A model generated the notes under the pieces. The model did not search any database, was not told the origin of the DNA, and was given only the letters and a program-made list of their open reading frames with translations. 64,000 nt of DNA, taken from contig NZ_QNRK01000001.1 in the NCBI RefSeq assembly GCF_003315135.1, positions 69,458 to 133,457 on the forward strand, read 5' to 3'. Every line of letters starts with the position of its first letter. Within the stretch, counting starts at the first letter, position 1. A program made the position numbers and the translations under genes. Below, piece after piece: positions 8,762 through 17,022 of the stretch. This DNA is from Roseiarcus fermentans. Lineage in GTDB: Bacteria > Pseudomonadota > Alphaproteobacteria > Rhizobiales > Beijerinckiaceae.

Positions 8762-9658
8762 ATGGGGGATTTCGACCTCTCCTTCTTCATCGAGGTCCTG
8801 GTCGGCGGCCTGCTCTCCGGCGTCATGTACGCGCTCGTCGCGATCGGCTTCGTGCTCATCTACAAGACGTCCGGCGTGCTCAATTTCGCGCAGGGGCCGC
8901 TGCTGCTCTTCGCCGCGTTGACCTATGTGTCGCTGATCGAACGCGGGATCGCGGCGCCGCTCGCGCTCGTCCTCGTCTTCGCCGCCATGGCCCTGATCGG
9001 CATTGCGATCGAGCGCACCGTTCTGACGCCGCTCGCCAACCGGCCGCCAATCACGCTGTTCATGGCGACGCTCGGGCTCGCTTACGTCGTGGAGGGCTCC
9101 GCGCAGCTTCTGTGGGGCGGACAGGTCCACGCGCTCGACCTCGGCGTGAGCGACACCCCGTTCGACGTCTACGGCGTTTTCGTCTCCCGGTTCGATCTCT
9201 TCGCCGCCGGCGTCGCCGGGTTGATGGTCGCGGCGCTGATCGCCTTCTTCCAGTTCACCCGCGTCGGCCTCTCGTTCCGCGCGGCCGCCGCCGATCCCTA
9301 CGCCGCCGGCGCGATCGGTCTCCGCCTGCATGCGATTCTTGCGACCGCCTGGATCGCGGCCGGCTTCGTCGCGCTGGTTGCGGGGCTCCTGTGGGGCGCC
9401 CGGCTCGGCGTCCAGTTCTCGTTGTCGCTGGTCGTGCTGAAGGCGCTGCCGGTGCTCGTGCTCGGCGGGTTCGACTCCATTCTGGGCGCGATCGTCGGCG
9501 GCCTCATCGTCGGCGCGTCGGAGAAGCTGGCCGAAGTCTACATCGGCCCGTTCTTCGGCGGCGGCATCGAGATCTGGTTCGCCTACGTGGTCGCGCTCGT
9601 CTTCCTGCTCGTCCGGCCAGCGGGTCTGTTTGGCCGGGTCCAGGTGGAGAGAGTCTGA
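8762..9658 (+). CDS. ABC transporter permease, LivH type
   Basis: A 298-residue inner-membrane permease with about eight hydrophobic segments. The LivH-family pattern LLSGVMYALVAIGFVLIYKTSGVLNFAQGPLLLF opens the protein as two adjoining pieces, and VLVLGGFDSILGAIVGGLIVG, the conserved loop facing the ATPase, is near the end. It starts 3 bp after the ATPase and ends one base before the next permease, so the genes are translationally coupled. Confidence 0.92.
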   Translation: MGDFDLSFFIEVLVGGLLSGVMYALVAIGFVLIYKTSGVLNFAQGPLLLFAALTYVSLIERGIAAPLALVLVFAAMALIGIAIERTVLTPLANRPPITLFMATLGLAYVVEGSAQLLWGGQVHALDLGVSDTPFDVYGVFVSRFDLFAAGVAGLMVAALIAFFQFTRVGLSFRAAAADPYAAGAIGLRLHAILATAWIAAGFVALVAGLLWGARLGVQFSLSLVVLKALPVLVLGGFDSILGAIVGGLIVGASEKLAEVYIGPFFGGGIEIWFAYVVALVFLLVRPAGLFGRVQVERV

Positions 9659-9659
9659 C

Positions 9660-10703
9660 ATGAGCAGCCCTGCTTCCCTTCCCGCCGCCGCCCGCTGGCT
9701 GTTTCCCGTTCTCGCGATCGCAGTGGCCGTCGTCGCGCCGCCGCTCATGAACTCGGACTACCTCTACGAGGCGATCCTGCTGCCGTTTCTCGCCCTCTCC
9801 CTCGCCGGCGTCGGACTGAACGTTCTGATGGGCTATACCGGCCAGCTGTCGCTCGGCTCCGCCGCATTTCTCGCAATCGGGGCCTACGCGGCCTTCAATA
9901 TCAACCTGCGCGTCGGGCTGCCGCTGCCCGTCACGATCGTCGCGGCCGGGATCATCGCGGCGCTGGTGGGCGTCGTGTTCGGGCTGCCGAGCCTGCGGCT
10001 GCGTGGCTACTATCTCGCCGTCTCGACGCTCGCGGCGCAGTTCTTCGTGCAGTGGGCGCTGACCAGGTTCCCCTGGTTCTCGAACGATTCGAATTCCGGC
10101 GTCATCGACGCGCCGACGCTTTCGGTCGCGGGGATCCATTTCGTCACCCCGCTCGGACGCTACTATTTCACGCTGACGATCGTCGCGCTGCTGACCGCGC
10201 TGTCGGCGCGGCTCGTGACCGTCAAGACCGGCCGCGATCTCATGGCCGTGCGCGACCACGAGACGGCGGCGAAGATCATCGGCGTTCCGGTGCTCAAGGC
10301 CAAGCTCGTCGCCTTCGCCTATTCTTCGTTTGTGATCGGCGTCGCCGGCGTCCTCTGGGCGTTCGCCTATCTCAGGACCGTCGAGCCGGACGGATTCAAT
10401 CTCGACCGCTCCTTCCAGATCCTCTTCATCACGATCATCGGCGGCCTGTCGACCATTCGCGGCGCCTTCTTCGGCGCGGCGATCATCGTGGCCCTGCCGC
10501 TCCTGCTCGCCCGCGCTTCGAGCGGGCTCGCCGGCGGCGCGCTCGATTCCGGATCGCTCGACATGATCCAGCGCATCGTCATCGGCGTGCTGATCATCGG
10601 CTTCCTCATCGCCGAGCCCGATGGACTCGCCGCTCTCATCCAGCGCGCCCCCAACGGTCTCGCCGGTCGCGTGCGTCCGCGATCCTCGCCGGCGACGCGC
10701 TAG
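9660..10703 (+). CDS. ABC transporter permease, LivM type
   Basis: A 347-residue second permease. LGLN-type motifs of the family appear: LAGVGLNVLMGYTGQLSLG near residue 50, GLPSLRLRGYYLAVSTLA in the middle, and TIIGGLSTIRGAFFGA close to the end. The ATG is directly after the upstream stop (one base between them). It should form the heterodimeric channel with the LivH-type subunit. Confidence 0.92.
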   Translation: MSSPASLPAAARWLFPVLAIAVAVVAPPLMNSDYLYEAILLPFLALSLAGVGLNVLMGYTGQLSLGSAAFLAIGAYAAFNINLRVGLPLPVTIVAAGIIAALVGVVFGLPSLRLRGYYLAVSTLAAQFFVQWALTRFPWFSNDSNSGVIDAPTLSVAGIHFVTPLGRYYFTLTIVALLTALSARLVTVKTGRDLMAVRDHETAAKIIGVPVLKAKLVAFAYSSFVIGVAGVLWAFAYLRTVEPDGFNLDRSFQILFITIIGGLSTIRGAFFGAAIIVALPLLLARASSGLAGGALDSGSLDMIQRIVIGVLIIGFLIAEPDGLAALIQRAPNGLAGRVRPRSSPATR

Positions 10704-10738
10704 CGCCCATCCTCTCGCCCATGTTCGGAGCACAACCC

Positions 10739-12079
10739 ATGACATTCGGATTTCGCTGGAAACACCTGGTGGTCGCCTCGACCATCGCGCTCGGGGCGCT
10801 GACGGCGGCGCCGGTCGCCTCCCTCGCCGACGAGCAGTTCTTCCCGCTTCAAAGCTATCGCGTCGGCCCCTACGCCGCCGGCGGATCCGGCTTCTTCGGC
10901 GGATTCATCGACTATCTCAACCTGATCAACATCCGGGACGGCGGCGTCAACGGCGTCAAGCTCACCTGGGACGAAGGCGAGACGCAATACGAGGTCGAGC
11001 GCGGCGTCGAGGTCTACGAGCGCCTGAAGAGCCATCCGGGGGTCGCAGCGTGGAATCCGCTCTCGGTCGGCATCGCCTACGCGATGATCGACCGCATCAC
11101 GCAGGACAAGACGCCGCTGATCACCATCAATCACGGCCGAACCGACTCCACCGACGGCCGCGTGTTTCCCTATGTGTTCCCGCTTCTCCTGAACCCGTAC
11201 AGCGAGACGTCCGGCATCGTGAACTACATCGCCGGTCAGGTCGGCGGGCTCGACAAGCTCAAGGGCAAGAAGATCGTCGTGCTCTATCACGGATCGCCCT
11301 ACGGCAAGGAGACGATCCCGATCTACGAGCTCCTCGCCCAGAAATACGGCTTCGAGGTGCAGCAGATCGAGGTGCCGCATCCGGGCGTCGAGCAGCAGTC
11401 GCAGTGGCTGACGATCCGGCGCGCCAAGCCCGACTATGTCGTGCTGCGCGGATGGGGCGTGATGAACCCGGTCGCTCTCAAGACCGCCGCGAAGGTCGGC
11501 TTCCCCGTCGATCACATCGTGGGCAACGTCTGGTCGAACTCGGAAGAGGACGTTCTGCCCGCGGGCGATGCGGCGATCGGCTACACCGCGATCACCACCC
11601 AGGCCTCCGGCCAGAACTATCCGATCGTGCAGGAGATCGTGAAGACGGTCTACGGCGCCGGCAAGGGCAACCTCGAGGACAAGAACCGCATCGGCTCCGT
11701 CTATCACAACCTCGGCATCGTCAACGGCATCCTGAACGTCGAGGCGGTCCGCATCGCGCAGGAGAAGTTCGGCCACCGCACGCTGACGGGCGACGAGGTC
11801 CGCTGGGGCTTCGAGCACCTGCAGCTCGATCCCGCCCACGTCGAAAAGCTCGGCGCCAAGGACCTGTTCCACTCGATCAACGTCACCTGGGACAACCATG
11901 AGGGCGATGGCTACGTCACCTTCCAGCGCTGGGACGGCAAGAAGTGGAACGTCGTCTCCGACTGGATCGCCCCGGACTGGGCGCTGCTGCGTCCGATCAT
12001 CGAGAAATCGTCCGAGGCGTACGCCAAGGAGAAGGGCGTCACGATCCGCACGAGCGAAGCGACGCCCGTCGTGAACTGA
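10739..12079 (+). CDS. Periplasmic substrate-binding protein of the ABC importer
   Basis: A 446-residue secreted binding protein. The first 30 residues form a Sec signal peptide with basic start (RWKH), hydrophobic core and a likely cleavage after ASLA. The body follows the type I periplasmic binding fold of the leucine-binding family: GVKLTWDEGETQYEVERGVE, TPLITINHGRTDSTDGRVF, KIVVLYHGSPYGKETIP. It is larger than classic LivJ/LivK proteins, and the ligand cannot be assigned from sequence. Its place between sfn genes suggests a sulfone, sulfonate or related ligand. An ATG six codons upstream (10721) is an alternative start. Confidence 0.87.
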   Translation: MTFGFRWKHLVVASTIALGALTAAPVASLADEQFFPLQSYRVGPYAAGGSGFFGGFIDYLNLINIRDGGVNGVKLTWDEGETQYEVERGVEVYERLKSHPGVAAWNPLSVGIAYAMIDRITQDKTPLITINHGRTDSTDGRVFPYVFPLLLNPYSETSGIVNYIAGQVGGLDKLKGKKIVVLYHGSPYGKETIPIYELLAQKYGFEVQQIEVPHPGVEQQSQWLTIRRAKPDYVVLRGWGVMNPVALKTAAKVGFPVDHIVGNVWSNSEEDVLPAGDAAIGYTAITTQASGQNYPIVQEIVKTVYGAGKGNLEDKNRIGSVYHNLGIVNGILNVEAVRIAQEKFGHRTLTGDEVRWGFEHLQLDPAHVEKLGAKDLFHSINVTWDNHEGDGYVTFQRWDGKKWNVVSDWIAPDWALLRPIIEKSSEAYAKEKGVTIRTSEATPVVN

Positions 12080-12110
12080 CCGGCGCGGCGGCCGGCGGCC
12101 GACGCCGGTC
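12078..12110 (+). terminator. Intercistronic hairpin after the binding-protein gene
   Basis: GACCGGCG at 12078-12085 pairs perfectly with CGCCGGTC at 12103-12110, starting inside the stop codon of the binding-protein gene, with a short GTTTTC tract beyond. Such hairpins often slow RNA decay or weaken read-through so that the binding protein is made in excess over the transporter ATPase that follows. Role inferred from position. Confidence 0.5.
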
Positions 12111-12135
12111 GCCTGTTTTCCCAACGGGACCCCTC

Positions 12136-12903
12136 ATGACCCCGACCAGCCCTCGCCCGCTCCTCGAAGTGCAAAAATTGAGCGTCGTCTACAATGGCGC
12201 CGTCGTCGCGCTGACCCATGTCGACCTCGACGTCCGGCCGCGGGAGATCGTCGCGCTGCTCGGCGCGAACGGCGCGGGAAAAACGACCGTCCTGCGCTCG
12301 GTCTCCAACCTGCTTCAGGCCGTTCGCGGTCAGGCCCGCGCGGACCGCGCCCGTTTCGACGGCGCGGATTTCCTGCATCTCGGGCCGGGCGACCTCGTGC
12401 GTCGCGGCCTCGTGCCGGTGCTGGAAGGCCGGCGCGTGTTCGGGCCGCTGACGGTCGAGGAGAACCTGATCTCCGGCGCGATCGGCGCGGCGAAGTCGCG
12501 GGCGCAGACGGCGCGCAACCTCGAGCGCGTCTACACGCTCTTTCCGAAACTCGTCGAGCGCCGGCGCTCGCCCGCGGGCCTCACCTCGGGCGGCGAGCAG
12601 CAGATGCTCGCCATCGGTCGCGCGCTCATGGCCGAGCCGCGCCTGCTCACCCTGGACGAGCCGTCGATGGGCCTCGCGCCCCTCGTCATCCAGGACATTT
12701 TTCGCACGCTCAAGCGCCTCAACCAGGACGAAGGCCTCGCCATCCTGGTCGCCGAACAGAATTCGGCGGTGGCGCTCGCCTACGCGCATCGCGCCGTGGT
12801 GCTCGAGAACGGCGTGTCCGCGCACGAGGAGGATGCGACGACGCTGCGCGCGCGCGACGGCATGAAGGACTTCTACCTCGGCCGCACCAGTCATGCGGCC
12901 TAG
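12136..12903 (+). CDS. ABC transporter ATP-binding protein, LivF type
   Basis: A 255-residue second ATPase of the importer. Walker A GANGAGKTT is at about residues 44-52, the signature is TSGGEQQMLAIGRAL, and Walker B is LLTLDEPSMGLAP, which is the LivF-type wording. It completes the five-part importer LivG-LivH-LivM-binding protein-LivF type. It ends 20 bp before sfnB. Confidence 0.91.
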   Translation: MTPTSPRPLLEVQKLSVVYNGAVVALTHVDLDVRPREIVALLGANGAGKTTVLRSVSNLLQAVRGQARADRARFDGADFLHLGPGDLVRRGLVPVLEGRRVFGPLTVEENLISGAIGAAKSRAQTARNLERVYTLFPKLVERRRSPAGLTSGGEQQMLAIGRALMAEPRLLTLDEPSMGLAPLVIQDIFRTLKRLNQDEGLAILVAEQNSAVALAYAHRAVVLENGVSAHEEDATTLRARDGMKDFYLGRTSHAA

Positions 12904-12923
12904 ACCCGGGAAGGGGAAAACCG

Positions 12924-14159
12924 ATGAATGAGCATGTCCAGACGATAAAGCCCGTGCCGCCGATCCCGCGGCCGTCCGGCCCCGCCCATGTCGTCCGCAG
13001 CGACCAGGAGGCGATCGAAGTCGCCAAGCGACTCGCCGCGGATTTCGTCAAGAATGCGTCCGTCCGCGACCGCGACCGGGTGTGGCCCGTGCAGGAGCTC
13101 GACGCCTTCTCGCAGAGCGGCCTCTGGTCGCTGAACGTGCCCAAGGCGTTCGGCGGACCCGAGCTCTCCTATGCGACGATCTCGCAGGTGGTCGAGATCA
13201 TCTCGGCCGCAGATTCCTCGATCGGGCAGATTGTGCAGAACCACATCGGCGTCGTGGCCGCGATCCGCACGGTCTCGGACGAAGGGCAACAGAAGCTGTT
13301 GTTCGGCGAGGCGCTGAAGGGCGTCCGGTTCGGCAACGCCTTTTCCGAGTTCGGCTCCAAGCGCGCCGCCGATTTCGAGACGCGCTTCGAGGACAAGGGC
13401 GACCACGTCGTCGTGACCGGCCGCAAGTTCTATGCGACCGGCGCGCTGCTCGCTCACCTCGTGCCGATCGTGGCGACCGACGGCGAGGGCCGCGCCTGGT
13501 ACGCCATTGCAGACCGCGGGGCGGAAGGCCTGGCGGTGATCGACGACTGGTCGTCGTTCGGCCAGCGCACGACGCTGTCGGGGACCGTCATCCTCGATCA
13601 CGTGAAGGTGCCCAAGACCCATCTCGTGCCCGGCTACAAGGGCTACGACAAGCCGACCGCAGACGGCGCCATCTTCCAGATCATCCAGGTCGCGGTGGAC
13701 ACCGGCATCGCCAAGGCGGCGATCGAAGAGACGATCGGCTTCGTGCGCACGAAGAGCCGGGCGTGGGTCGATTCCGGCAAGGAGCACGCATTCGAGGACC
13801 CCTACACGATCCAGGCGATCGGCGGGCTGACGCTTCGCCTGCACGCAGCTCAGGCGCTTCTCGAAAAGGCGGGACGGGCCATCGACGAGGCGGTGCGGGC
13901 CCCGACCGCGGAGAGCGTCGCCTGGGCGCAGATCGTGACGGCGGAGGCCAAGGTTCTCTCCACCGAGATTGCGATCGACGCCGCCAACCGACTGTTCGAA
14001 CTCGCCGGCACGCGCTCGACGCTCGCGGAGCACAATCTCGACCGCTATTGGCGCAATGCGCGCACGCACACGCTCCACGATCCGGTCCGCTGGAAATATG
14101 CGATTCTGGGCGACTACTTCCTGAACGGCAAGAATCCGCCATTGCACGCCTGGAGCTGA
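12924..14159 (+). CDS. sfnB: SfnB-family sulfur acquisition oxidoreductase (acyl-CoA dehydrogenase fold)
   Basis: A 411-residue acyl-CoA dehydrogenase-like flavoprotein. Family-typical text includes WPVQELDAFSQSGLWSLNVP, FGNAFSEFGSKRAADF, FYATGALLAHLVPIVA and HDPVRWKYAILGDYFLNG at the C-terminus. SfnB proteins occur with SfnG and other sulfur-starvation genes and are thought to help oxidise reduced organosulfur compounds with FMNH2 or FAD; the reaction is not settled. Start ATG follows a GGGAAGGGG site. It is the last gene of the operon that starts at 6122. Confidence 0.92.
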   Translation: MNEHVQTIKPVPPIPRPSGPAHVVRSDQEAIEVAKRLAADFVKNASVRDRDRVWPVQELDAFSQSGLWSLNVPKAFGGPELSYATISQVVEIISAADSSIGQIVQNHIGVVAAIRTVSDEGQQKLLFGEALKGVRFGNAFSEFGSKRAADFETRFEDKGDHVVVTGRKFYATGALLAHLVPIVATDGEGRAWYAIADRGAEGLAVIDDWSSFGQRTTLSGTVILDHVKVPKTHLVPGYKGYDKPTADGAIFQIIQVAVDTGIAKAAIEETIGFVRTKSRAWVDSGKEHAFEDPYTIQAIGGLTLRLHAAQALLEKAGRAIDEAVRAPTAESVAWAQIVTAEAKVLSTEIAIDAANRLFELAGTRSTLAEHNLDRYWRNARTHTLHDPVRWKYAILGDYFLNGKNPPLHAWS

Positions 14160-14230
14160 GCAGGGGGTCGGCGCGCGCGGCAGGAGCCGCGGCGCCAATT
14201 CCTTGAAGTACAATAATCTATAAAAGAGAT

Positions 14231-14251
14231 AGACAAAAGGGTCTTTTGTCT
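14231..14251. promoter_or_regulatory. Perfect 9-bp inverted repeat upstream of the Lrp-type gene
   Basis: AGACAAAAG and CTTTTGTCT form a perfect dyad with a 3-base spacer, 50 bp before the TTG start of the Lrp-type regulator and just after a TATAAA sequence at about 14219. Lrp/AsnC proteins often repress their own gene from such sites, so this is a candidate autoregulatory operator. It has no U-tract of the usual terminator kind, though it might still end the sfnB message. Confidence 0.5.
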
Positions 14252-14300
14252 GGCAAAGAGGTGTGCGCGCTCCGCCGCGCTACCGACCAGGCTTGGGACT

Positions 14301-14807
14301 TTGGACGCAGTCGACCGCAAGATCCTGAGGATTCTTCAGCAGGACGCCTCGCTGACCGTCGCCGAGATCGGGCGCGCCGTCGGTCTGTCGACGACGCCGT
14401 GCTGGAAGCGGATCCAGAAGCTCGAAGCCTCGGGCGTGATCCGAAAGCGCGTGGCGATCCTCGCGCCCGACAAGGTCGGCTTCGGCGTGACTGCGCAAGT
14501 CAGCGTCCAGGCCGGCGATCACGGGCGCGAAACCGTCGAGGCGTTCATCGTCGCCGTGCAGGCGATGCCGGAAGTGCTGGAGTTTCAGCGCGTGGCCGGC
14601 GACGTCGATTTCTGCCTGCGGGTCGTGACGGTGGACATCCCGCATTTCGAGGACTTCTATCGGCGCCTGACGTCCCTGATGCCGCTCAGGCGCGTCTCGT
14701 CCTATTTCGAGCTTCAGCAGTTGAAGTCGGAGACCGCCTTGCCGCTCGCGCTTGCGCCGGGCGCGAGACTGCAAGCGCCGATCGCGGATCCAGCCCCGGG
14801 TGGATAG
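14301..14807 (+). CDS. Lrp/AsnC-family transcriptional regulator
   Basis: A 168-residue Lrp-type regulator. The N-terminal helix-turn-helix is clear (DRKILRILQQDASLTVAEIG, VGLSTTPCWKRIQKLEASGV) and is followed by the RAM ligand domain (VQAMPEVLEFQRVAGDVDFCLRV in pieces, then FEDFYRRLTSL). The start is a TTG, since no ATG gives the whole first helix. The dyad at 14231-14251 lies directly upstream. Its place between sfnB and the ssuD group suggests control of sulfur genes in response to an amino acid such as cysteine or methionine; this is inference. Confidence 0.88.
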   Translation: MDAVDRKILRILQQDASLTVAEIGRAVGLSTTPCWKRIQKLEASGVIRKRVAILAPDKVGFGVTAQVSVQAGDHGRETVEAFIVAVQAMPEVLEFQRVAGDVDFCLRVVTVDIPHFEDFYRRLTSLMPLRRVSSYFELQQLKSETALPLALAPGARLQAPIADPAPGG

Positions 14808-14830
14808 CGCCGGGAGGCCTTCGCGCCATT

Positions 14831-15679
14831 TCAGGCCAGATTCAGGACTCGTGCGGCGTTCGCCGAAAGGACCTTGTCGATCACGTCGTCCCGGAAGCCG
14901 AGCCGCTCATAGTCGTCCGCCGACTGGCGCATCGCGCGGAAGGGATAGGACGACCCGAACGCGATCTGGTCGGCGAGCGCGCCGTTGGCGGCCTCGACGT
15001 AGAGCTGGCCGCCCGGCTGGAAGATGTACATGTCCGGAACCAGGATGACGTTCTCGTAGCGGAACGCGACGCCGACCATCTCGGCGACACGCGGCCAGGC
15101 GCCGTGATGCACGACGATGGCGAGGCGCGGGAAGCGCCGCGCTACGCGTCCGATCGCCGACGGATCGTTGAGCGCGAGGTTCGGCGTCGTCGGGCCCGAC
15201 ATCAGGAACACCGGGGCTCCGAGGTCCTGAAGCGCCTCGTAGACCGGCCAGTAGATCGCGTCGTCGAAGGCGCGAGCGGGCTCGCAGAATGCGGGCTCGA
15301 GGTTGATCGCCTTGAGCCCGAGGTCGCGGATCGCGCGCTCGGCTTCGTCGGGCGCGCCTCGCCCGAGCCGTTCGGGATCGACCGAGCCGACGCCGACGAG
15401 CTCGGGATGGCGCGAGACCAGCGCATGAATCGCGTCGTTGTCGTTGCGGATCGCAGGCGTGTCCCGGCCGATCACGACGGCGACGGCGAAGCCCGCCTCG
15501 CGAATCTCTCCGATGTACCCCGCCTCGGTCTGCGAGCGCACGAAATGCTCGGGGTCGGTCGAGCCGGTGCGACGGTTCAGCCATTTGGCCGTCTCGAATT
15601 CCGGCGCGCCGCGGCGCGCGCCGTAGAAGTCGTGCAGGAAGGCCGGACGATTGCGGATGTCGATGATTGTCTTGCTCAA
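14831..15679 (-). CDS. Amidohydrolase-family protein (TIM-barrel, ACMSD-like)
   Basis: A 282-residue amidohydrolase_2-type protein. It starts TIIDIRNRPAFLHDFYG, where the usual first HxH metal site of the family is not evident (DIRNRP). Later come LVGVGSVDPERLG, VHHGAWPRVAEMVGVA and IAFGSSYPFRA near the end (an FGSDYP-like motif with Ser for Asp). The TTG start is preferred because a GGAG lies six bases upstream; a longer frame to 15853 would overlap the divergent ssuD leader. The altered metal residues leave activity open. Substrate unknown; context is sulfur metabolism. Confidence 0.75.
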   Translation of the reverse strand: MSKTIIDIRNRPAFLHDFYGARRGAPEFETAKWLNRRTGSTDPEHFVRSQTEAGYIGEIREAGFAVAVVIGRDTPAIRNDNDAIHALVSRHPELVGVGSVDPERLGRGAPDEAERAIRDLGLKAINLEPAFCEPARAFDDAIYWPVYEALQDLGAPVFLMSGPTTPNLALNDPSAIGRVARRFPRLAIVVHHGAWPRVAEMVGVAFRYENVILVPDMYIFQPGGQLYVEAANGALADQIAFGSSYPFRAMRQSADDYERLGFRDDVIDKVLSANAARVLNLA

Positions 15680-15855
15680 GTCCGTCTCCGGATCGCCTGC
15701 GGCGAAAGGGGTCGCCGGACGAGCCGGCGGTCCCTTCAAACATGCGGCTTGATAATTGACAAGTACTATAGACTTAATGAAGTATGTCGGCGAAGTTTTC
15801 CTCCCGGTCGGCGAAGCGGCCGACTTCGCGCCCCTTCCGAAGGATTGTTCCATTC
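15680..15855. promoter_or_regulatory. Divergent promoter region between amidohydrolase and ssuD
   Basis: A 176-bp spacer between divergent starts. Its middle (15745-15785) is AT-rich, with a TTGACA hexamer at 15756-15761 and a TATAGA nearby, so both transcripts probably begin around here. No operator symmetry stood out. Confidence 0.4.
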
Positions 15856-17022
15856 ATGACGACTCCGACCACGATCAGCGCGCTCTGGTTCCTGCCCACG
15901 TTCGGCGACGGACGCTATCTGGGCTCGCCGGAATCGGCCCGCGCCGGCGACTTTCCCTATCTCAAGCAGATCGCGCTCGCCGCCGATTCGCTCGGTTTCG
16001 AGGGCGTGCTGATTCCGACTGGCCGGTCCTGCGAAGACAGTTGGCTCCTGGCCTCGGCGCTCGCCCCGTTCACCGAGCGGCTTCGCTTTCTCGTTGCGGT
16101 CCGACCGGGCGTCCTGTCGCCAACGCAGGCGGCCCGAATGACCGCGACCCTCGATCGACTGTCGAACGGGCGCGTCCTCATCAACGTCGTGTCCGGCGGC
16201 GATCCGCAGGAGAACCGAGGCGACGGCCTGTTCTGGTCGCACGCCGAACGCTATCGCGCGGCCGAGGAATTCCTGAACGTCTACACGCGCATCCTTGCGG
16301 GCGAATCGGTGACGTTCTCCGGAGAATTCATCCGCGTCGAGGACGCGCGGGTGTCGTTTCCGCCCGTCCAGCAGCCGCGGCCGCCGCTCTATTTCGGCGG
16401 CTCGTCCGAGGCGGCGCACGACGTCGCCTCGCGCACGATCGACAAGTATCTGAGCTGGGGCGAGCCGCCCAAGGACGTCGCGGCGAAATTCGACGACGTG
16501 CGGCGCCGGGCGGAGACGTCGGGACGCGAGGTGACGCTCGGCGTCCGCCTGCATCTCATCGTCCGCGAAACGACCGAGGCCGCCTGGGCCGCCGCCAACC
16601 GTTTGATCGAGAAGCTCGACGACGCTACGATCGCCAACGCTCAGAGCGTATTCGCCCGCATGGACTCGGTCGGTCAGCAGCGCATGAGCCAACTTCACGG
16701 CGGCCGGCGCGACCGGCTCGAAGTTGCGCCGAACCTGTGGGCTGGCGTTGGCCTGATCCGCGGCGGCGCCGGCACGGCGCTGGTCGGCGATCCCGACACG
16801 GTCGCCGAGCGGATCGACGAATATCGGCGGATCGGCGCCGACACCTTCATCTTCTCCGGCTACCCGCATCTCGAGGAGGCGTATCGGGTCGCCGAGCTCT
16901 TGCTGCCGCGCCTGCCGCTGAGCAGGCCCGTCGGCGCGAGAGACAGGCTGGTCAACATGGGCCCGTTCGGCGAGATCCTGTCGGGCGGACGAGCCTCGCC
17001 GGAGAAGGCGGCGGTCGCGTGA
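15856..17022 (+). CDS. ssuD: Alkanesulfonate monooxygenase, FMNH2-dependent
   Basis: A 388-residue luciferase-like monooxygenase with SsuD wording: [81 protein letters not shown], and [20 protein letters not shown] at the C-terminus. SsuD splits the C-S bond of alkanesulfonates with reduced flavin and oxygen to release sulfite, giving the last step after SfnG products are oxidised to methanesulfonate. The ATG fits the family start. The stop overlaps the GTG of the next gene. Confidence 0.93.
   Translation: MTTPTTISALWFLPTFGDGRYLGSPESARAGDFPYLKQIALAADSLGFEGVLIPTGRSCEDSWLLASALAPFTERLRFLVAVRPGVLSPTQAARMTATLDRLSNGRVLINVVSGGDPQENRGDGLFWSHAERYRAAEEFLNVYTRILAGESVTFSGEFIRVEDARVSFPPVQQPRPPLYFGGSSEAAHDVASRTIDKYLSWGEPPKDVAAKFDDVRRRAETSGREVTLGVRLHLIVRETTEAAWAAANRLIEKLDDATIANAQSVFARMDSVGQQRMSQLHGGRRDRLEVAPNLWAGVGLIRGGAGTALVGDPDTVAERIDEYRRIGADTFIFSGYPHLEEAYRVAELLLPRLPLSRPVGARDRLVNMGPFGEILSGGRASPEKAAVA

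Noticed and set aside
7760-9748. Long minus-strand open frame (662 codons) across the ABC transporter genes
   Set aside because: Aspartate/arginine/glutamate-rich translation without motifs, antisense to clear ATPase and permease genes; an effect of high GC and codon bias.
15756-17018. Apparent N-terminal extension of the FAD-binding protein through ssuD
   Set aside because: The frame stays open by chance; the real protein starts at the GTG overlapping the ssuD stop, where the FAD motif begins.
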